A stretch of 64,000 nucleotides of DNA from Ceriagrion tenellum (Eukaryota > Arthropoda > Insecta > Odonata > Coenagrionidae): assembly GCA_963169105.1 (NCBI GenBank), contig OY720636.1, positions 119,802,188 through 119,866,187 on the forward strand. The letters are read 5' to 3'. Each line of letters opens with the position of its first letter. The first letter of the stretch is position 1. The position numbers and the translations under genes were made by a program. A model generated the notes under the pieces. That model was not told the origin of the DNA. It saw only the letters and a list, made by a program, of their open reading frames with translations, and made no database searches. Positions 60,570 to 64,000 of this stretch are shown here, one piece after another.

Positions 60570-61170
60570 ATAGTACAACATTCATTAATTCATAGGTCTT
60601 TCAATCTTGAGATGGGTTGACAAAAGCCTTCTACCCTTCCCTATCTAAAGCTAGTTCCCTTACTGCCCAGTAGATCTTCCTGTGGGGACTTTTCCCTCTA
60701 TTTAGCCTTCAATTATGTTCTTCACAAACCCATTGTACCTCAAGGTGTGTCCACCAATACATCTGGTTCTTCTTTTCTGATAAGTGTTACACATAGTCCT
60801 TTCCTCTCCCACTCTTCAGTAACCTTAATTATTTCTTATTTTGTCCATCCATTTCATCTTCCGCATCCTCCTCCAGCACCAGGCTTCGAAGGTTTCTAGA
60901 CTGTTCTGGTCTGCTTTTCAAGTAGTCCATGTTTCCAATCCATAGAAAGCCATGCTCCGCATGAATGTCTTCTCCTTCTTTGAACAGAGCAGTTGCATTT
61001 TTACCATGAATGTTTTCTTAGCTTGGACTTTTCTTTACTTGATGTCCATTATACTTTTCCATCTCACGTTTTTTCATCTGCTTGAACACCTTGTTCCACT
61101 TAACATTGTCAATAGCTTTCTCCAGGTCCAAAAATGTGACATACAATGGCTTGTTCACATGAATTTTCTA
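60570..61170 (-). pseudogene. LINE RT and C-terminal fragment inside the Myb intron
   Basis: The minus strand reads DLEKAIDNVKWNKVFKQMKK at about 61125-61065, the RT block A region (D-EKAFD-V). After a gap it reads SMAFYGLETWTT (about 60960), then SLETFEAWCWRRMRKM and then EERTMCNTYQKRRTRCIGGH, followed by a GK-P-GR tail. It belongs to the family of the fragments at 44.7 and 31.9 kb. The middle of the RT is deleted. It lies in the same orientation as the host gene. Confidence 0.65.
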
Positions 61171-61313
61171 GCTTTGATGACTTTGTTCGATGATGTATTT
61201 ATCTTTTGTCTTTGTTTTTCTTCTGTGTCTTTGTTGTCTTTGTCTTTTTGTGATTGTCTTCGATGACTGTAGTTTGCTATAAACAAAACTAATTGCCTTT
61301 TTCCATGGCTTAA

Positions 61314-61625
61314 CCCTTTTAGTGCGGCGGGCCGATATATCGGCTTTGGCATCTCAGGCGAAAAGTGCGGAGGGCTGATATATCGGCTCATAGGCAAAAT
61401 ATTGTTTAACTTTTGCACACAAATATAATTACAATTATTTTTTGTATGAAGTATAAGCATTTTTTTAGTATTACCTAATTCAATGCATACGCAATAAGAA
61501 AAACTGCATATGGATATTTTAAACAATAACTTTATAATATTTATTTTCCTAGAGTGATACATTTCATTCTAGTTACCCTCCGCATTTCTCACTAGAACCG
61601 CTGGCAGGGGTCAGCACTAAGAGGG
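61314..61625. mobile_element. piggyBac-type MITE (312 bp)
   Basis: TTAA target duplications (61310-61313, 61626-61629) flank inverted tips CCCTTTTAGTGC and the complement of CCCTCTTAGTGC, which differ at one base. Inside is the 14-bp palindrome GCCGATATATCGGC and a near copy GCTGATATATCGGC. There is no ORF of its own; a minus-strand 135-codon frame crossing it is chance. Confidence 0.8.
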
Positions 61626-62704
61626 TTAAGCTCCTAATTAATGAATAAAAATTAATGAAATGAAAATAAAATAAATGAATTAGGTAATGAATAAAAATTG
61701 CTCATAGTCGAATATATTCCATTAAAATCATCTGCCTATGATTTTCCCTAAAAACCAACCAACAGCTTCAAGCCATTGGGGTACTTTAAGGAGTTCACTA
61801 ACGGAATAAAAAATTTCTTTAGTGTAACTCAACTTATTGACTTTACGTTAACATAAACTACATTCCCTTGTAGGTTATATTCGTGGGTTTTATTAGTGTT
61901 TATTACAGCAAAATCTGGCAAATGATAATTTTTTAGCACATGCAGCAAAAATATTTATTTGCAGGATGATAAAAGAAATGTTGCAACATTACGTGATGAC
62001 TAATATGAGAACAAGTTTTAGACCTTGTGACAGAGCACCGGTCCAACAGTGGCTGAGCATATAGTGACATGGCCTCAGTATTGATGCACCACTCACATAG
62101 TAATGAACTGAACGGCACATGATAGGAATAATTATTTACTATTACTGCAAAATGTAAATGCTGTTTATTAAAATACATTTAAAATTGAAAATTGGGTATT
62201 AGTAATACAGAATATAAGTTAATATCTTTCCTTGACACATGAATGTCACATTTAGTCCACCATTTTTACTCATTAGGACCTCATTTCTCATGGAACGTGA
62301 TTAGAAGATGCCAGCAACATAGGGTTCCCTAATATAACTCAATAAATGTTTATTCAGAAATTCCCGGTTGATCCAGACAGCCCAATACAGAAAAATTCTC
62401 ACTACATTTAGGGTCTACTGAGCATACACTCTGTGCCATTGGTAATATTCCGAGCAACTTTATTTTCTTAACTACTTAAACATATTCAACCCAACCACAA
62501 TAATAACACAACACTTTTTGTGGGAAGACAATACCTAGCATGCTTGAAATACTGACTTATCATGGACAAATTCTCTCTAAAAAAATAATGGATAGTACAT
62601 AACATCATTCACTTGCACTTCAAAATTAAAACTGTCGCTGCATGAGCATAAAAGTATAAGTATGGATGAACTTTCAAACAATACCCAAATTTTGTGCTAC
62701 CTAC

Positions 62705-62893
62705 CTTCACAGGGGATACTGCACTGCGGGAGAGAGGGTATGCCAAGTTCGAAGAGGAGGCAGGGTTGATGATTGTCCGAAGGTGACGCTGCTCTTCTGT
62801 TGAGCGAATGGCTCCTCCTTCCACTTCCAATGGATTCCTCATTATGGATGGTGGCGAAAATAAAACAGATGTATCACCAGCCAATGATTTGCT
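62705..62893 (-). CDS. Myb: Myb transcription factor, coding exon
   Basis: Sixty-three codons, phase 0 at both ends, between acceptor CATTTCCAG and donor GTAGGT. It encodes SKSLAGDTSVLFSPPSIMRN and continues through RTIINPASSSNLAYPL to SAVSPVK. The FSPPSI-R segment resembles the SP-rich motif in the C-terminal half of vertebrate B-Myb. SPVK is a classical CDK-type site; B-Myb is activated by cyclin-CDK phosphorylation of this region, so similar control is likely but inferred. Confidence 0.7.
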
Positions 62894-63541
62894 CTGGAAA
62901 TGATTCACAAGTCATCAATTATGCATAAATGAATAATTTAATGAGATATTAACATCTGCACTTTCAGGTATGATTTAAGCGCATGGAATCCATAACAAAG
63001 TTAGACTAAGACTCTAGCAGCATATTAAGTTTTCATGAAGGGCGTGAAAATTCAATTGTCTCCATAACGTAATGGTGAAATGTCTCATATTGATTGAAAA
63101 TAAAATTTAACATATCTGATAACTGATAACTAAGTCCTTATCAATACTAAAGAATATGATTTTATGGCACAAAAATTCTAATACAATTGAAACCCATTAA
63201 ATTTCATTACAAAGATGTGATTCTTTTTGAAATAATGCAAACGTAAATGTAAACCTTGGGAAATATTCCAAAATTGAGAACATTTGTTTCATTGGGAATT
63301 CAGCTGCAGTGGTACAAGATAGAACTAAGGGGATTGACTCCACATATGCTGTCAAGTTAAGTAGTTTTAAAAGGATTGGGGAGCTAACAGAAATATTACC
63401 TTATTTCCCAGCATCTTTTAGGTCCAGAATTTGTTTTAAGACAGAAAAAATAAAATAAGCCACCACTGAAAGGGCACCAAAATTATGATGAAAAAGCAGC
63501 GTAACCAGCCAAAATGCTACTTATATACACAAAATACTTAC
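62894..63541 (-). other. Myb intron (0.65 kb)
   Basis: Donor GTAAGT (63541-63536) and acceptor TTCCAG; no features inside. Confidence 0.65.
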
Positions 63542-63799
63542 CGGAGTCTCTAAAAAAGAGCTGTCAGTAACACCAGGAACAGAAACATTCGTTGGAGTTC
63601 CCCAAGACTGAGCTAATGCCTTGCGAGCACGTCTGCCTTCCCTGACTACAGCAGTATTTCTTGGACCACAGTTGGCAGTAGAAGGCAGAGCATTTTCTTT
63701 GCCACTTGGAGAAATGTTAGATATTGTGGAGCTAGGAGATGCCGTTGTATGGCCATGTCTAGACACAGTTGTAGCATAGCCACTATCTTGAAGACCAGT
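63542..63799 (-). CDS. Myb: Myb transcription factor, upstream coding exon (first seen in window)
   Basis: Eighty-six codons, phase 0, between acceptor TTTGCAG and donor GTAAGT. It encodes TGLQDSGYATTVSRHGHTTA, a Ser/Thr-rich stretch, GKENALPS, EGRRARKALAQSWGTP and ends DSSFLETP. The linker is low in complexity and likely disordered, as is the middle of Myb proteins. It has a KEN sequence (a possible APC/C degron) and TP sites. The three R2R3-type DNA-binding repeats expected at the N-terminus are not in the window and should lie beyond 64000 on the minus strand. Confidence 0.65.
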
Positions 63800-64000
63800 C
63801 TGCAAATTGTTTGAAGAAAAAAAAAATGTCATTTGCCTACAAAGCTCCGAAGAGGCACTCAGTAATCAATCAAATTACCAGCAGTAAAATTTTTCTAAAT
63901 AATAGTCAGATCAAAAATGCACATTATTCACACCCCCCTCCCCCGAGACATTTTCTGTCCTAAATCTCATAATGAAAATTTTTAATTAAGACCAAGTCAA
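63800..64000 (-). other. Myb intron, running off the window
   Basis: The acceptor side, with a polypyrimidine tract, precedes the 63799 exon. There is no other coding sequence before the window edge. Confidence 0.6.

Larger units (their letters stand above)
59782..62704 (-). other. Myb intron with three transposon insertions
   Basis: A 2.9-kb intron, bounded by donor GTAGGT and acceptor ACAG. It contains two TTAA-flanked piggyBac-type MITEs and a LINE fragment between them, listed separately. The remainder is CpG-poor and without features. Confidence 0.6.

Noticed and set aside
61155..61562. 135-codon minus-strand frame in the Myb intron
   Set aside because: It crosses the edge of a piggyBac MITE and a LINE fragment; there is no conserved sequence and no splice sites.
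1..64000. CRISPR array, bacterial operon, rRNA or riboswitch
   Set aside because: No regularly spaced repeats with unique spacers, no polycistronic genes and no rRNA signature were found; the window is eukaryotic.

Overview
This window is eukaryotic, AT-rich, intron-containing and dense with transposon remains. It has no operons, ribosome-binding sites or bacterial-type gene packing. GT-AG introns, a Myb-family gene, mariner, hAT, pogo/Tigger and piggyBac elements, several non-LTR retrotransposon families, a Penelope-like element and tRNA-derived SINEs together point to an arthropod, most likely an insect. I cannot name the species from sequence alone.

The only host gene I can support lies at the right edge on the minus strand. 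Four exons (63799-63542, 62893-62705, 59781-59671, 55565-55452) join in phase 0 with good splice sites. They encode the C-terminal 223 residues of a Myb transcription factor (A-/B-/c-Myb type), ending in a WEIVAYGKTEDQL block. The DNA-binding repeats would lie beyond base 64000. The introns hold two piggyBac-type MITEs, a LINE fragment and a 59-bp tandem repeat.

Bases 1-44600 look intergenic or deeply intronic. The recognisable contents are decayed LINE fragments (0.3, 8.8, 22.6, 26.6 and 31.9 kb), a Penelope-like element with a GIY-YIG domain and a downstream hammerhead-ribozyme motif (9.94-11.1 kb), a Gypsy-type gag (20.3 kb), an internally deleted mariner (30.7 kb), a complete-ended but dead hAT with an 8-bp target duplication (34.95-37.70 kb), tRNA-derived SINEs and several long hairpins. 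One interrupted ORF at 2.05-2.78 kb is unrecognised.

Bases 44600-55450 hold LINE reverse transcriptase pieces in both orientations, a short mariner, a short Tigger element and probably the Myb 3' UTR. From about 44.6 kb to the end CpG dinucleotides become scarce, whereas they are common to the left. This looks like a boundary of a methylated domain that covers the Myb gene and extends about 10 kb past its stop codon.

The most unusual signal is a set of four short motifs of the same design (CTGANGA-like core, hairpin, GAAAC, short palindrome) at 10.0, 21.25, 22.37 and 26.93 kb. The first keeps all the hammerhead ribozyme elements I checked; the others look partly decayed.
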